The position numbers were made by a program, and so were the translations under genes. Under the pieces are notes generated by a model. That model saw only the letters and a program-made list of their open reading frames with translations. It was not told the DNA's origin and searched no databases. This document shows positions 35,900 to 45,400 of a stretch of DNA of 64,000 nt, in pieces (position 1 is the first letter of the stretch; each line of letters starts with the position of its first letter). This DNA comes from JALOLV01 sp046295175 (lineage in GTDB: Bacteria > Bacteroidota > Bacteroidia > Cytophagales > Spirosomataceae), in NCBI GenBank assembly GCA_046295175.1, contig JBKBNY010000005.1, forward strand, positions 1 to 64,000, written 5' to 3'.

Positions 35900-35934
35900 A
35901 AAAAAAGGCAGGTAATTTTTGATGAATACCTGCC
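35900..35934 (-). terminator. Terminator of the tatA operon
   Basis: Stem GGCAGGTA / TACCTGCC (35907-35914, 35927-35934) followed on the minus strand by nine T. It separates tatA from the Rieske-protease unit. Confidence 0.88.
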
Positions 35935-35960
35935 CCATTCAAAAAGGAAGGAAAAACAAA

Positions 35961-36131
35961 CTATTCTACTGATGCACTATTTATGGTATCTTTAACCTCG
36001 CTGGTTGCTTTTTTGAACTCGCCAATGCCCTTACCCAATCCTCTTGCTAATTCTGGAAGTTTCTTTGACCCAAAAAACAAAAGTATTACAAAAAGTATGA
36101 GCATGATTTCTGTGGTGCCTAATCCGAACAT
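35961..36131 (-). CDS. tatA: Sec-independent translocase protein TatA
   Basis: 56 aa, translated by hand from ATG 36131 to TAG 35961. N-terminal amphitropic segment MFGLGTTEIMLILFVILLFF, hinge FGSKKLPELARGLGKGIGEF, which is the diagnostic TatA/B motif with the conserved Phe-Gly and the amphipathic helix, and a short charged tail. TatA forms the pore for folded, twin-arginine proteins. Length fits TatA rather than TatB. It is the last gene of a unit with two cytoplasmic genes upstream (4 nt after the cupin-like gene). tatC is not in the window. Confidence 0.93.
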   Translation of the reverse strand: MFGLGTTEIMLILFVILLFFGSKKLPELARGLGKGIGEFKKATSEVKDTINSASVE

Positions 36132-36135
36132 AATA

Positions 36136-36741
36136 TTATTGATTTAATTCGATGAATAAAATAATTGCGTTGTCTGATAATGCTTCAAACTCGACATCTT
36201 CGAGAAACTGAAGCTGCAACCCATCGCGGGGTTGAATCAATCTGTTTTGTGCCTCGAATGCTCCCTCAATGGCATATACAAAAACCTTATTTTCAGGATT
36301 TTGCAGTGTAAAAACTCCTTCTTCCCTAAGACCAAACTGCCCAATTTGGATTTTATCCGAAATACTGATTAATTGATTTAGATTCGCTGTAAAATCTAAC
36401 GTAAAAGTATTTTTTGGTAGCTCCAAAGTTTGATTTTGGATGTGAATTTCAAAAAAATTGATGGCATCGTCGGTGTACGGATTTTGGATTTTGAAATTGC
36501 CAATTTCTGTAAAAAATTGAATCTGATTTTCTTCTAAAAGATTCGCCCCGACAATCTCCAAATCGCCGATGTAGGGCAATACTAAAACCTGAGAATCTGC
36601 CTCGACAACTAATTCATAAGATTGATTTGGAGCTAAGATGTTATCAAAGACCACTACTCCATCCAGCTCAGTTTTCAAACCTATTTCCGACGGTATTCTT
36701 CTTTCTGATAGATAAATCGTTGCTTCGGTTTGGGTCATCAT
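36136..36741 (-). CDS. Cupin/pirin-like cytoplasmic protein
   Basis: 201 aa, almost all beta-strand with regular hydrophobic alternation. The C-terminal half (KVFVYAIEGAFEAQNRLIQPRDGLQLQFL) reads like the C-terminal barrel of pirin or quercetinase-type cupins, including the 'YAIEG ... RDGL' turn. No His/Glu metal triad is obvious. Its ATG overlaps the stop of the upstream gene as ATGA, which fixes the start at 36741. Operon with the 172-aa gene and tatA. Confidence 0.65.
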   Translation of the reverse strand: MMTQTEATIYLSERRIPSEIGLKTELDGVVVFDNILAPNQSYELVVEADSQVLVLPYIGDLEIVGANLLEENQIQFFTEIGNFKIQNPYTDDAINFFEIHIQNQTLELPKNTFTLDFTANLNQLISISDKIQIGQFGLREEGVFTLQNPENKVFVYAIEGAFEAQNRLIQPRDGLQLQFLEDVEFEALSDNAIILFIELNQ

Positions 36742-37256
36742 AAGTTTACTTTTTTAATACTCGCAATACTCAAAAACGGCTGTAAAGTTATCATCTCGGT
36801 CTCTACCAATTCACCATTCTGAATTGCCTCACTCCTATCGCCGTAGGCTATAACTAATTGATTATCAATGGTATCAATCCAAGTAATGGGTTCGCTATAA
36901 AAATAAATGGCAACCCGATGCTCTTGTTTACTTTTTACGTTTGAATGGATGATTTCAAACCTGAAATTCTTAAACGGAATGCACAATTTACCGTGAGTAT
37001 TGAGTACATCGGGCATTATTTCGTTCAATTGTTGAATGTACCCAACGGCAGCCGTACTTGTCAAAAAATGAATTTTCTCGGCTTCGGGATGTGCATTCAA
37101 AATCTCTTGAAAAGTTATGTATTTACCTTCTTGATTGTAAAACTGCGACTGCATAAAAAACTCCATGTAGGTATCGTCAAACACGTACTTATCCCAAGTT
37201 TTTTGAGAGTTTATATCAATTATTTTTCGATAGCAAAGCTGGATAATCCCTTTCAT
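36738..37256 (-). CDS. Conserved hypothetical protein, first gene of the tatA operon
   Basis: 172 aa without signal peptide. Mixed alpha/beta; segments such as LTSTAAVGYIQQLNEIMPDVL and HRVAIYFYSEPITWIDTI suggest a compact cytoplasmic domain. Family not recognised. It starts 305 nt after the intradiol dioxygenase gene and leads the minus-strand unit hypothetical / cupin-like / tatA. Confidence 0.68.
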   Translation of the reverse strand: MKGIIQLCYRKIIDINSQKTWDKYVFDDTYMEFFMQSQFYNQEGKYITFQEILNAHPEAEKIHFLTSTAAVGYIQQLNEIMPDVLNTHGKLCIPFKNFRFEIIHSNVKSKQEHRVAIYFYSEPITWIDTIDNQLVIAYGDRSEAIQNGELVETEMITLQPFLSIASIKKVNL

Positions 37257-37372
37257 AAATTAATTTCTTTTGGTCAAACAATAGCCATTTAGTTGATAAT
37301 AAGTCACTTATGATAAATGAAAAGAACTCCTTCCACAACCTAATGACTACTGTTTGACTATTCATGATTAAG

Positions 37373-37561
37373 TACACTGTAATATAAATTGGTACAATTT
37401 TTACTCCCCTCTCCAATTTTAGGAGAGGGGCGGGGGGTGAGGTCAAAAAGTGCTAATTTCTTTCCAAATACTGCATTTTAACCTCACCCTTCCATTCCCT
37501 CTCCGATTGGAGAGGGAGGGACACGATAACAAAAACTTATAATTACTTAAATTACAGTGTA
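37373..37561. repeat. Compound intergenic inverted-repeat element
   Basis: Outer arms TACACTGTAAT / ATTACAGTGTA (37373-37383, 37551-37561), nested GGGTGAGGT / ACCTCACCC, and two C/G-rich hairpins (CCCTCTCC...GGAGAGGG, around 37408-37430 and 37497-37517). The whole 189-nt block can fold into a cruciform. It occupies most of the 305-nt gap between the 172-aa gene and the dioxygenase and may end the dioxygenase transcript. Confidence 0.75.
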
Positions 37562-38296
37562 TTAAGCACTTACAACAATCGTATGAGCAAGAGTGTAGCC
37601 ATCGGTTGTATTGCCCGAAAGCGATGCCAACTCATTGGCGTAGCCATCACCAAAAACATTGTCTCTCTCGTTTGTAGTATCGGCTTTACCTTTTTTGTAA
37701 ATATCAGTAACGGTTGTAAACACCGTGTCGCATACAGCTGCCGGAAACGCAATCTGAGTAACTAACAAAGACTTACCCGATGAATCGTAAATGTGTACGT
37801 GAATATGCACCGCACGGCTGCTGTACCAACCCGGAAAAATAGTCGTGAAACTCACCAATCCATTAGTATCTGTTACTTGGCGACCTCTCAAGAAACTTAC
37901 CGAAGTATAATTGGTAGATTGCATCTGCGTACCACCGTATTGCGAATAATTACCGTCGGCATCGCAATGCCAAATGTCAACAATTGCCCCTTTCAAAGCG
38001 GCACAGCTTGCATTTTTGTTTTTGATGGTAATATTGGCAATCATTTTTAGGCCTTTTCTGTCAGAACGAATGTCGTTTGTTACCAAAGAGCTTGGTGTTT
38101 TGGTAGGGAAAGGTCCTTCTGTTTCGGCATTGGTCACAGTACAATCACTTGACGAACTACCATTGGTCGAGCCAGTTGTGGTGGTGGTAGTTGTTGTCGA
38201 ACCCGAACTTACGACTTCATCTTCTTTACAAGATGTTAGGGCGGCTGTTGTGATGAGGCTCAAGCCAGCTTTTCTCAAAAAATCGATTCTTTTCAT
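37562..38296 (-). CDS. Intradiol ring-cleavage dioxygenase-like lipoprotein
   Basis: 244 aa from the ATG at 38296 (an upstream TTG at 38410 is not credible). Starts MKRIDFLRKAG, a Tat-like signal with Lys-Arg, and a lipobox Cys23; a Thr/Ser-rich linker fills 31-50. The core matches protocatechuate/catechol 1,2-type dioxygenases: Tyr117 in DADGNYSQY, Tyr158 in FPGWYSSR, Arg161 and the HIHVH pair (His164, His166) are the non-haem Fe(III) ligands and the arginine. Extracytoplasmic intradiol enzymes of this type are known in several bacteria, but the substrate is not clear. Similar design to the Rieske and S41 lipoproteins. Confidence 0.88.
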   Translation of the reverse strand: MKRIDFLRKAGLSLITTAALTSCKEDEVVSSGSTTTTTTTTGSTNGSSSSDCTVTNAETEGPFPTKTPSSLVTNDIRSDRKGLKMIANITIKNKNASCAALKGAIVDIWHCDADGNYSQYGGTQMQSTNYTSVSFLRGRQVTDTNGLVSFTTIFPGWYSSRAVHIHVHIYDSSGKSLLVTQIAFPAAVCDTVFTTVTDIYKKGKADTTNERDNVFGDGYANELASLSGNTTDGYTLAHTIVVSA

Positions 38297-38410
38297 AAGG
38301 TTTACTTTGTTTTCGATTGTGTTATACCTTAAAGACGAATCGGCAATGTACTTTGGTTTACTTGTTTTGTAGAGTTGCGGTAAATGATACGATTTATGCG
38401 GCAAATGCAA

Positions 38411-39103
38411 TCAACGGTAGCGTTTCAAGAACTCTTCTTCGTATGTAACCCCAATCGGAATCTCTTCTTTGGCGAGCGTGATGACACGATTTCTTACCGA
38501 TTCGATGCGTGCAAAAGGCACTATAAACGACCGATGCACTCTGATAAAATCTTTTTCGGGGAGTTTCTGAAGCATCGCTTTCATTGTCATTCGAGCCACG
38601 ATTGGTTTGGTATTTTGAATGTGAATTTTGAGGTAGTCGTCCAATCCTTCAATAAAAAGTATATCCGAAATCAGGATTTTATAAACACTATAATCGGCTT
38701 TTATCATCAAGTATTGCTCGGCAACAGTCGAAGATTTATGCAAAATATTAGAAAAATATTCTTGGGCTTTGTGTACGGCTTGCCTAAAACGCTCAGGTGT
38801 ATAGGGTTTCAATAAGTAATCTATCGCACTGAGATTAAAGCCATCAATGGCGTATTCGCTGTAAGCAGTCGTAAAAATCACCATTAATTGTTGATTGAGC
38901 GATTTATAAAAATCAATACCGGTAACGGATGGCATATTGATATCCAAAAAAAGTAAGTCGATTTCATTCTCCTCCAAATACTTTTGAGCATCCGATGGTC
39001 GGGTAAAAGTTTGCCGAAGGTCGATAAAATCAACATCCGTACAAAAACTTTGGATGACTTTCAAAGCTGGTGGTTCGTCGTCGAGGGCAATGGCTTTTAT
39101 CAT
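38411..39103 (-). CDS. LytTR-family response regulator
   Basis: 230 aa. Receiver domain with acidic pair D8-D9, phospho-acceptor Asp54 (FLDINMPSV) and the Lys in YLLKPYTPERF; LytTR DNA-binding domain about 128-228 with RVHRSFIVPF. Partner of the LytS-type kinase whose gene ends 6 nt upstream. A second pair of the same class lies at 12190-13929. Confidence 0.92.
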   Translation of the reverse strand: MIKAIALDDEPPALKVIQSFCTDVDFIDLRQTFTRPSDAQKYLEENEIDLLFLDINMPSVTGIDFYKSLNQQLMVIFTTAYSEYAIDGFNLSAIDYLLKPYTPERFRQAVHKAQEYFSNILHKSSTVAEQYLMIKADYSVYKILISDILFIEGLDDYLKIHIQNTKPIVARMTMKAMLQKLPEKDFIRVHRSFIVPFARIESVRNRVITLAKEEIPIGVTYEEEFLKRYR

Positions 39104-39109
39104 TGGTTT

Positions 39110-40180
39110 CTAAATCAGATTCAAATAAAGTTCTACTTTGTAGGTTTCTTGCGTTTCGTTGATTGAAAGCGAATGTTTGGCTGGATACAGTAATTCGAGT
39201 CTTTGTTTGGTATTCATAATCCCCAATCCGGTACTTTCGGTCTTGTCAAGTTGAACTCTTACCTTTCGGTTCTCTACATTCATAACTAATTCATTATCAA
39301 TGATTTCAATCAAAATCCTAACCGTAGAAATAATCTCAGGATTTATTCCGTATTTGAAGGCATTTTCGATAAACGAAATCAAAATCAACGGGGCTATCTT
39401 TTTACCATTTGGCAGTCCTTTTATCTCAAAATCAATATTTACAGTATCATCAAAACGCAGTTTTTGCAAATCTACGTAGCTTTTGATATATTCTAATTCG
39501 TTATGTAACGAAACAAAATGTTGCTGAGAATCGGTAACCAAATACCGCATCATGCTCGATAATTTAATCAAGGCATTGCTCGACTGATAAGCCTTTTCGC
39601 TAATCGTTAGGGCATAAATACTATTGAGAGAATTAAACAAAAAGTGTGGATTAATCTGTGCTTTGAGATAGCGTAAATCGGTCTCAATTTTATCTTTTTC
39701 TAAATCGTCTCTAAAACGATTGGTCCGAATCAAAGTAGTGAAAAATATCCCAATCAGATAGAACACAAACAAACGCCCGACATCAAATTTACCACTTGGT
39801 TTGTCTTTGAAACCTCCTTTGGGCGGTGGCGGAGGATTATTTTGAATCTCTGTTCCACTCAAATTTTGATTGGGTGGTTGCATTGCAGTCGGCCACGGAA
39901 TCTGCTTAGTCGAGAAATAAATTGCCAAAAATATTGCCGAAAGCAACAGCAAATAAGGTATCATTTTGTCTTTCAATACCAATTGCGGAACCAATACGTA
40001 GTAATTGAGATAAAAAACAAAAAACATCAGCACAAACGAAGCGAGATTACTCAATTCATTTGGGTTACGTTTGATGCTCTCCCAACTCAGATTGTCTTGT
40101 GGCGTGTAAATGTAAATCAGTGCCAAAAACGACAAAAACAATACGACATGAGTCAGTATATTTTGGAATTTAGATTTCAT
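39110..40180 (-). CDS. LytS-type membrane sensor histidine kinase
   Basis: 356 aa. Four membrane segments (about 8-25, 46-64, 73-90, 136-152), a Pro/Asn-rich loop with PPPPPKGG before the fourth segment, and a short GHKL kinase core: QINPHFLFNSLNSIYA with acceptor His179, N-box ENAFKYG and G-box STGLGIMNTKQRL. It lacks an extracytoplasmic domain, so sensing is probably in or near the membrane. Transcribed together with the LytTR regulator. Confidence 0.92.
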   Translation of the reverse strand: MKSKFQNILTHVVLFLSFLALIYIYTPQDNLSWESIKRNPNELSNLASFVLMFFVFYLNYYVLVPQLVLKDKMIPYLLLLSAIFLAIYFSTKQIPWPTAMQPPNQNLSGTEIQNNPPPPPKGGFKDKPSGKFDVGRLFVFYLIGIFFTTLIRTNRFRDDLEKDKIETDLRYLKAQINPHFLFNSLNSIYALTISEKAYQSSNALIKLSSMMRYLVTDSQQHFVSLHNELEYIKSYVDLQKLRFDDTVNIDFEIKGLPNGKKIAPLILISFIENAFKYGINPEIISTVRILIEIIDNELVMNVENRKVRVQLDKTESTGLGIMNTKQRLELLYPAKHSLSINETQETYKVELYLNLI

Positions 40181-40267
40181 TATTATTTATTGAAACCTAA
40201 AATTAGAGAGATTAAAGGCTTCTGAAAAAAAATTTGAGGTTAAGCCAATCAATTATGAGGTAAACTA

Positions 40268-41263
40268 TCAATTATCACCTTCTTCTCTGACCTTAAAAAG
40301 GCGTTGGAGCCAAGATTGTTTTTCTTGGGTTTCGGATTCCTTATCGGCTTGAGTAGTCTGATAATCAAGCAGTTTCGATAAATCTGGCTGGCCTGCATCT
40401 ACCCAACAAGTCATCCAAAAACTACCCACACTTCTGATAGACTTCCGCATTTGTCGCTCCACTTGGTCTTTGAGCATTTCGTGGTAGCGAGTCGAAAAAT
40501 CTTTAGAATAAACCCTAACGGTCAGTCCTGCACGTTCTTCAAATCCATATTTTTTATCTTCGGCAACTTTCAAAGTCAGCTCTTTTTCAAACTTCAAAAC
40601 CGAATCTAACGCAATATTGGCATCCGAAATCATCCGCCAAGACTCCTTCTGCGGACTTTTGATATATTGAGCCTGTCCAACAAAAAAATCATAGTTTTCG
40701 GCAAATAATTCGGGCAAACGAGATTCCCAAAAGGCGTGAATTCCAACCTGATTGGTGAGTTGACCATTATAATTTTTAGTCGTATGCAGTGGTACGTTGG
40801 CATCGGCGATGTAATGCCCCATATCGGCCGAAAGTCGTAAAATTTGCTTCGCATCGCCTTTTTTAAATGCTTCGGTTAGCTGAAACTTCATGAATTGGAT
40901 ATGCCACGGCACAATTCCGTGCATCATGAGCGTGTCTTCGGTATATTTTTCTACGGCTTCTTTCCAGCCTCGCGGCAATTTATAAACGGCACTATCGCCA
41001 TACATATCGAGGTCGATGTAGTGTTTTGGAGCTTCATCTTTTACGGCGTAACGGCGTTTATCAGGATTTACGGCGTTTTCGGTGATGTAATCAATGTTTT
41101 TTTTGTAGAATCCAATCATCTCTGACGGAAGCGTAAAAACCGCCAACCGATTGATTTGTTGGTGAGCATAAAATCCCCAAACGGGCGGTTTTGCTTTGGC
41201 AAAAGTTAGTGTAAAGTTCAATAATGTCAGCAGTGTCAAGCAAATGATTTTCAAGCAATTCAT
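40268..41263 (-). CDS. Exported zinc-dependent phospholipase C/P1 nuclease-fold protein
   Basis: 331 aa, signal peptide to about residue 22. The mature N-terminus keeps the Trp-x4-His arrangement (Trp29 and His34 in VWGFYAHQQINR), and further zinc-ligand-like His/Asp follow: PKHYIDLD, WHIQFM, DMGHYIADANVPLHTT (two His and one Asp) and GIHAFWE. This is the pattern of the S1/P1 nuclease-phospholipase C superfamily. Whether it cuts phospholipid or nucleic acid cannot be decided. Located in the periplasm or outside. Confidence 0.83.
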   Translation of the reverse strand: MNCLKIICLTLLTLLNFTLTFAKAKPPVWGFYAHQQINRLAVFTLPSEMIGFYKKNIDYITENAVNPDKRRYAVKDEAPKHYIDLDMYGDSAVYKLPRGWKEAVEKYTEDTLMMHGIVPWHIQFMKFQLTEAFKKGDAKQILRLSADMGHYIADANVPLHTTKNYNGQLTNQVGIHAFWESRLPELFAENYDFFVGQAQYIKSPQKESWRMISDANIALDSVLKFEKELTLKVAEDKKYGFEERAGLTVRVYSKDFSTRYHEMLKDQVERQMRKSIRSVGSFWMTCWVDAGQPDLSKLLDYQTTQADKESETQEKQSWLQRLFKVREEGDN

Positions 41264-41339
41264 TATATTCTTTGTGGTTTTATAAATAGATTTGCCAAAT
41301 ATAAGTATTTTCGATAAATAAAATTACCAAAAAGGTTGG

Positions 41340-41783
41340 ATGAAAAACTATTACAAAAGCCTCTTTGAACACGAGCATTGGGCTAATCTCAAGGTTCTCG
41401 AATCTTTCATCTCTTTACCCAATCCTCCGCAGCGGGTCATGCAACTTTTTTCGCACATCATAGCTGCACAAAGAATTTGGCTCGACCGAATCAGCGGCCA
41501 ACAAGCCCAAGTAACTCCTTGGGAAGAATTCAGCATCGAAATCATGCTCGAATTGCTCGAAATAAATTATGAAGAAATCTTGAAATTAATTGAAAACGAA
41601 GATTTTGAACGATTGATTCACTACACCAATACGCAAGGCACTTCTTTTGTAAATACAGTAAATCAACTACTTACTCATTTGGCACTCCATGCCTCGTATC
41701 ATCGTGGGCAAATTGTGAGTCTTATCAAACCATTTGTCGAGAAAGTACCCGCTACCGACTACGTTTTGTATGTCAGGAATTGA
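41340..41783 (+). CDS. DinB/YfiT-family metal-binding protein
   Basis: 147 aa four-helix bundle. The family histidines are visible: His in LFSHIIAAQRIWLDR, and HLALHASYHRGQI (C-terminal pair). DinB-like proteins bind a divalent metal and often have thiol- or stress-related transferase roles. The specific reaction is unknown. No neighbour suggests a pathway. Confidence 0.85.
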   Translation: MKNYYKSLFEHEHWANLKVLESFISLPNPPQRVMQLFSHIIAAQRIWLDRISGQQAQVTPWEEFSIEIMLELLEINYEEILKLIENEDFERLIHYTNTQGTSFVNTVNQLLTHLALHASYHRGQIVSLIKPFVEKVPATDYVLYVRN

Positions 41784-41788
41784 TTAAA

Positions 41789-41823
41789 TTGTCATTCGTT
41801 GTCATACCATTGTCATTCATTGT
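41789..41823 (+). repeat. Tandem TTGTCAT phrase repeat
   Basis: Three units of the type TTGTCATTCG / TTGTCATACCA / TTGTCATTCA in the gap after the DinB-like gene. Confidence 0.55.
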
Positions 41824-41890
41824 AAGTATTAAGTACATTGATTGACTGGAGAATGACAGTTATCAACCGAATTTGAAGTATTTTGGGCAT

Positions 41891-41926
41891 AAAAAAAGCC
41901 TCAAAGCTTTGAGCAAATGAGGCTTT
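41891..41926 (-). terminator. Terminator of the cold-shock gene
   Basis: Stem AAAGCCTCA / TGAGGCTTT (41895-41903, 41918-41926) followed on the minus strand by T7. Confidence 0.88.
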
Positions 41927-41947
41927 CCAGAGATGTTTTAAAATATA

Positions 41948-42142
41948 TTATATTTTTTTAACATCAACTGCGTTCAAACCCTTACGACCGTCAATAACGT
42001 TGTATTCAACACGGTCATTTTCAGAGATTCTAACTCCGTTTAAACCAGTGATGTGAACGAAGATTTCTTGACCTGAGTTGTCATCTGTAATGAAACCAAA
42101 ACCTTTTGATTCATTAAAGAATTTTACTGTACCTGTTTGCAT
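41948..42142 (-). CDS. Cold-shock domain protein
   Basis: 64 aa from the ATG at 42142. RNP-1 (KGFGFI, 13-18) and RNP-2 (IFVHI, 27-31) show a CspA-type single-domain RNA chaperone, acting in the cytoplasm on mRNA structure. An in-frame codon 14 residues further upstream adds a hydrophobic tail that no Csp has, and the -7 box at 42189-42196 lies inside that extension, so the shorter form is correct. Confidence 0.95.
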   Translation of the reverse strand: MQTGTVKFFNESKGFGFITDDNSGQEIFVHITGLNGVRISENDRVEYNVIDGRKGLNAVDVKKI

Positions 42143-42188
42143 TAAAATAAAAAATAAATTGTAAATAAAAATTTTGAGCCGCAAGCTA

Positions 42189-42196
42189 CAAATATA
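42189..42196 (-). promoter_or_regulatory. -7 box TATATTTG of the cold-shock gene
   Basis: Minus-strand TATATTTG matches TAnnTTTG, about 47 nt before the ATG, giving a leader of roughly 40 nt. A CAAA (TTTG on the minus strand) at 42211-42214 is only 14 nt further out. Confidence 0.55.
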
Positions 42197-42400
42197 AAAT
42201 GATATATTTCCAAATATTTTTAAATATTTTCTTCATTTTGTCTAAAATTAGGATTAAACAAATAAAAATGTGATAAATAGTAAGAATTTTTGGGTTTGTT
42301 TAAGCTATTTTAGCTTTTAATTCGTTACTAATATCAGAAACAAATCCCAGACAACCCCGACTTTCGAGAAGTCAACGGTAAAAAAGCTCTTAACATTGTT

Positions 42401-45400
42401 ATGACAAGTAGAATAATATTATTGATTAATTTCTTAATAATCAGTTATTTAGGATTTAGTCAAGCTCAATATTTTGGACAAAATAAACCTCGCTATAAAA
42501 CTTTCGGATTCAAAGTTTTACAAAGTCCTCATTATGAGCTATACCACTACTTCGATAACAAAGAAACACCCAATAAACTCCTGATTAATAGCGAGCATTG
42601 GTATAAAATCCACCAAGATGTTTTTAAACTTTCTTTTATAAAGCCAAATCCGCTGATTATCTACAAAAATCACCCTGATTTTCAAGAAACAACAGCTATT
42701 GGTGGACAAATCGGTGAAGGAACAGGTGGCGTAACCGAGGGTTTCAAAAACCGTGTGGTGATGCCAATGATGTATTCGCAACGCCAAACCGACCACGTTT
42801 TGGGGCATGAGTTAGTTCACGCATTTCAGTACCAATTGATGCAAGTCGGCGATTCTTCATCACTTGCTAATATTCAGAATTTACCTCTTTTTATGGTTGA
42901 GGGTTTGGCAGAATATATGTCGCTCGGTCGCCAAGATTCACACACTGCCATGTGGATGCGTGATGCAGTTTTGAGCAATGATATTCCGACAGTCCGAGAT
43001 TTAATCACCAAACAATATAAATATTTTCCGTATCGTTGGGGGCAGGCGTTTTGGTCTTTTGTTGCCGCCACTTACGGCGACGACATCATCCGTCCTTTAT
43101 TTAAAGAAACCGCTCTCTATGGTGTAGAAGTGGCTTTTGCTCGAAATCTCAAAATGGATACCGAACGATTTTCGGCAAAATGGAAAAAGGCATTGATTGA
43201 TGCTTATTCGCCACTCCGTCAAGGTACAACCACCCAAGCGGTAGGCAAAGAATTGGCTTCAGCAAAAACAATGGGCGAAATGAATATCTCGCCCGCACTC
43301 AGCCCCGATGGCAATTATTTGGCGTATATTTCTTCAAAAAACATCATTTCGATTGATATTTTTATTGCCGATGCCAACACTGGTAAAATCGTAAACAAGA
43401 TTGCGAGCGAAGCATTTGGTGGTCATGTAGATTCGTACAGTTTTCTCGAAACTGCCGGAACGTGGTCGCCCGATAGTCGGAAATTTGCGGTTGTTGTGCA
43501 GGTTAAAGGTAAAAATAAATTAGTTGTTCTTGATTTGGCTCGTGATAGCAAACGCACCTATGAGCTAAAGGGAGTTGATTCGTTTACAAATCCTGCTTGG
43601 TCGCCCAATGGCGATGAAATCGTGGTTTCGGGATTAATGGATGGAAGTAGCGATTTGTATCTTTTTGATTTAAAAAATGAAGCCGTTAAAAATCTAACGA
43701 CCGATGACTACTCGGATATTCAGCCGTCGTGGTCGCCCGATGGACGATGGATTTATTTTGTTTCAGACCGAAGTCAACTAACATCGAGATTAGAAAAAGC
43801 CAATTTTTCGATTTCAAGATTGAATATTGAGACCAAACAACTCGAAAACTTTTCATTTTTTGCGGGTGCCGATAACCTGAATCCGGTTGTATCGCCCGAT
43901 GGAAACGAAATCTACTTTTTATCGGATAGAGACGGATTCCGAAATTTGTACAGCTACAATATAGAATCGAAACAACTCGAACAACTCACCAATTACTTCA
44001 CTGGTATCAGTGGTATTACATTGTATTCGCCAGCCATTACGATTTCACAACGTACTGGCCAGATTGTTTACACGTATTTCCAAGAAGGTAAATACAGTCT
44101 TTTTTCGGCATCGAGAATCGATTTCAAGTCGAATCTTGTAGAAAACAAAGTAGATAAAATTGCCGGAACCCTCGCTCCTATCGAATGGCAATCGGGTCGT
44201 AATATCGTCAATAAAAATTTAGCGATTCAGAATCTGGTTGCTCGTGTACCCGAAAAATCAATCAAGTCTTTGGTTTATAAGCCAAAATTCAAATTAGACT
44301 ATTTGGCAAATTCGGGGCTTGGCGTGGCTACTGGCCGTTTTGGTACGGGCATTGGTGGTGGAATCACAGGGTTATTCAGTGATATGCTCGGCAATAATCA
44401 ATTGGCTGGTACGGTTGCAATGAATGGTCAAATCCAAGATTTTGGTGGACAGTTTTTTTACATGAATCAAAAACGGCCATTGCAGTGGGGATTGAGTATT
44501 TCGAGGATTCCGTTTCGTTTTCAAGGTGGGTATCGAGATAGTACAACCAATACCGTCAGTTATTTCAAAAGTCAATTTATCACAGATAGCGAAACCAAAA
44601 ATTCTCTTGGGGTGATTCCGGGAGATTCATTAATTCAAGACAAATACCTGATTAATCGTCTGGCTATCAACCAAATAGGTGCTTTTGCGTTTTTACCTTT
44701 AAGCTCAAGCAGAAGACTCGAAGGGGGTATTGATGGCAATTGGTACGGGTTTTCAGGAGAAGAATACGCTGACTATTCGGGATATGACCCCGATACTCGG
44801 AGAAGTTATTTCTTGATTCAAGACCGCCCCAAAAGATTATCGAAAGAATACTTACAATCGCAGGGATTTAATGCCTTTAACCTCCGCCAAATATATTTAG
44901 CCTATGTGGGCGATAACACCGTTTTTGGTACAGTTGCTCCTCTGCGTGGGTATCGTTATAGATTTGAAGCTGGTAGGTATTTTGGTACAACAAGCTACAC
45001 AAATATATTAGTAGATGTTCGTAAATATCATTATATGAAGCCATTTACCTTGGCAGGTCGAGTGCTTTATAATGGTAGGCTAAACCCAACTAATCTGAAC
45101 TTTATCAACCAAATCAATCCACTTTACTTGGGTTTTCCGTGGTATATGCACGGTTTTTTTGGACGTGCCATGATAAAGCAACAATCTCTTAACTTAATCA
45201 CACAAGAGGCATTGCAAGGCGAACAACTCTTGGTGGGTAACTTTGAGGTTAGATTACCATTTACCGGTCCTAAAAAATTAGCTTTAATTGATTTCAATTA
45301 CGCTCCAAGCGATTTGAATTTCTTTTTAGATGCCGGAATGGTTTGGTCAGCTGATAGCAAAATTGGTCAAAACCAAGAATATCAGACCATTGGTAGAGAC

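Noticed and set aside
38297..38410. N-terminal extension of the dioxygenase from a TTG at 38410
   Set aside because: Would place 38 polar residues before a clear Tat/lipoprotein signal that begins at the ATG 38296.
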